Below, piece by piece: positions 62,960-64,000 of a stretch of DNA of 64,000 bases. The notes under the pieces are model-generated. The model was not told the origin of the DNA. It ran no database searches and saw nothing but the letters and a program-made list of their open reading frames with translations. How positions within the stretch are numbered: position 1 is the stretch's first letter; the number at the start of each line of letters is the position of its first letter. Position numbers and translations under genes: made by a program. Source of the DNA: Liopterus haemorrhoidalis (taxonomy: Eukaryota > Arthropoda > Insecta > Coleoptera > Dytiscidae); NCBI GenBank assembly GCA_963971575.1, contig OZ020622.1:31278301-31342300 (forward strand). Reading direction: 5' to 3'.

Positions 62960-63483
62960 TTATTTGGTTTCCTTATCCATAAATAAAAAATTTTGCACGC
63001 GTTTAAGTGGTGGGGCCTCTTCATCTGAATCGGATGCTGCAGGTGCTGCTGCCAGTGCCTCCGTTGATACGGATGGTGGTGGTAACTCCATCACCGATGA
63101 TGTCGATGGTGACACGAGTGGGTGTCGTGAGTTGCCGTCTTCCTCATCCCTCAATTGGATGGCGAACCTTCGACAAGCTCGCTCGAGCAATCGGTTTCGA
63201 GCATGGTCCTGAAGTAGGCGACCGGCAGGTTACCGAACTTGGCGGCTAGAGTGCTACTTTTTGGCGAGTACATGAGATTCACGATCACCCGATCTCCTCG
63301 GGCTATCACATTATTCAAACCAAATCTTTAAAAAATATAAATACATGTAAAAATTATTAAAAATAAATAAATAAATAAAATAACTCACCTGAATATATGT
63401 TTAACTACCACAACTAACATAGGCAAGGGAAGTTTCGCCTCATCCTTCGATATTACAACTAAAGTTGTGGGTATTCCCGCCAT
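62960..63483 (-). pseudogene. two-exon orphan, 13-base deletion (element C)
   Basis: Exon 1 63,483-63,389 and exon 2 from 63,325 with the same borders as B. A 13-base deletion after LETD (near 63,190) shifts the frame. One acidic SDSDEEA repeat is left in the tail. Confidence 0.65.
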
Positions 63484-63594
63484 TATACTGTAGTAGAACT
63501 ATGATGCTGTTGTAACTGTGATACAACTTCTGAAATTCTGCTCTATATATACGAAACGATAAGTTAAAAGAAACCTTGAATCCGCGCGCACGCC

Positions 63595-63945
63595 CCACCG
63601 ATAAGGAAAACTAGTTTGAACTTGTTCGTGCGACCTTGAACGTGTTAGAAACTTTTCGTGCGACCTTGGAACATGTTTACGTCAAAATCTCAAAAACATA
63701 TTTACTTATGTCTACAAAAACTGTAAATCTTATCTTATCAATATTCGTAAACATGTTTACACCAAAATCTCAAAAACATATTTACTTATGTCTACAAAAA
63801 TTGTGATAACCAGTTTTTGACCTTGAACAAGTTTGAACTTGTTCGCTGCACGCGCCGGACACCGCAGCTGATAAGGACCCAGTTTTTGACCTTGAGTCTC
63901 ACGGTGATAAGATGAGCGGGGCCGAGGGTAGGCGGGGGGAGGGGT
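63595..63945. repeat. subterminal repeats of element C
   Basis: GTTCG/GACCTTGG units (63,612-63,665 and 63,810-63,910) surround nearly two 80-base AAACATGTTTAC units (63,668-63,806), followed by a G-rich stretch. No gene. Confidence 0.7.
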
Positions 63946-64000
63946 CCGCAACAAGGGGGCGAAGTCCACAACAAGCGCAATGTCAATTTGTTTTTTTCAG
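63946..64000 (-). repeat. start of the right terminal inverted repeat of element C
   Basis: CCGCAACAAGGGGGCGAAGTCC and following bases match the complement of 48,190-48,273. Cut by the window end. Confidence 0.85.

Larger units (their letters stand above)
48024..64000. mobile_element. Maverick/Polinton element C (right end beyond the window)
   Basis: Sister copy of B in gene content and near-identical sequence. The left end starts AGTAGTGTAACAG at 48,024; the six bases before it are TATGTG. The right inverted repeat begins at 63,946 and is cut by the window. By comparison with the left repeat, the element should end roughly 170 bases further on. Its polymerase is mostly deleted and a MITE has hit the protease. 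Confidence 0.93.

Overview
The window is AT-rich eukaryotic nuclear DNA, most likely from an arthropod and probably an insect. The evidence is short GT-AG introns of about 60-75 bases, AT-rich spacers, and Helitron, Harbinger, LINE and LTR-like debris. No ordinary host gene was recognised. About three quarters of it is three copies of Maverick/Polinton elements, the integrated form of adintovirus-like double-stranded DNA viruses. The hallmark set is present: protein-primed family B DNA polymerase, double jelly-roll major capsid protein, penton-like minor capsid protein, adenain-type protease, PLA2-domain virion protein, A32/FtsK-type packaging ATPase and a DDE integrase with a C-terminal chromodomain.

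Layout. Element A (1-16,727, resuming at 34,213) is a divergent, 5'-truncated copy. Element B (16,728-34,212; 17,485 bp) is inserted in A. Its boundaries are exact: 96-bp terminal inverted repeats starting AGTAGT, and a perfect 6-bp target duplication GTTAAA. From 34,213 to about 34,817 is the rest of A. From 34,818 to 48,023 lies transposon debris: a lysine-rich ORF, two Cys-rich split-gene fragments, a decayed LINE, a truncated Helitron and a Harbinger. Element C (48,024 to past the window end) is a sister copy of B that landed in the Harbinger. Its left inverted repeat is complete and its right one starts at 63,946.

Shared plan. A leftward capsid cassette (PLA2 protein, protease, penton, small protein, major capsid) faces a rightward ATPase across a short two-way promoter. 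The ATPase is followed by a conserved protein of unknown function and the integrase. To the right is a variable block with a signal-peptide membrane protein, a protein carrying a phage tail-fibre-like motif, a possible nuclease and several orphans. To the left is the polymerase, tail to tail with an intron-containing zinc-ribbon gene. B and C, but not A, also carry a secreted matrix-metalloproteinase-like gene with a cysteine switch, a zinc site and a hemopexin-like tail.

All three copies are decayed. B and C differ mainly by private stops, small deletions and one inversion, so both look recent but dead. The most unusual points are the captured metalloproteinase, the intron-containing viral genes, the overlapping stop-start chain of the capsid cassette, the conserved poly-A frame overlap between the PLA2 protein and the protease, the fibre-like protein, and the inverted polymerase/zinc-ribbon block in B.
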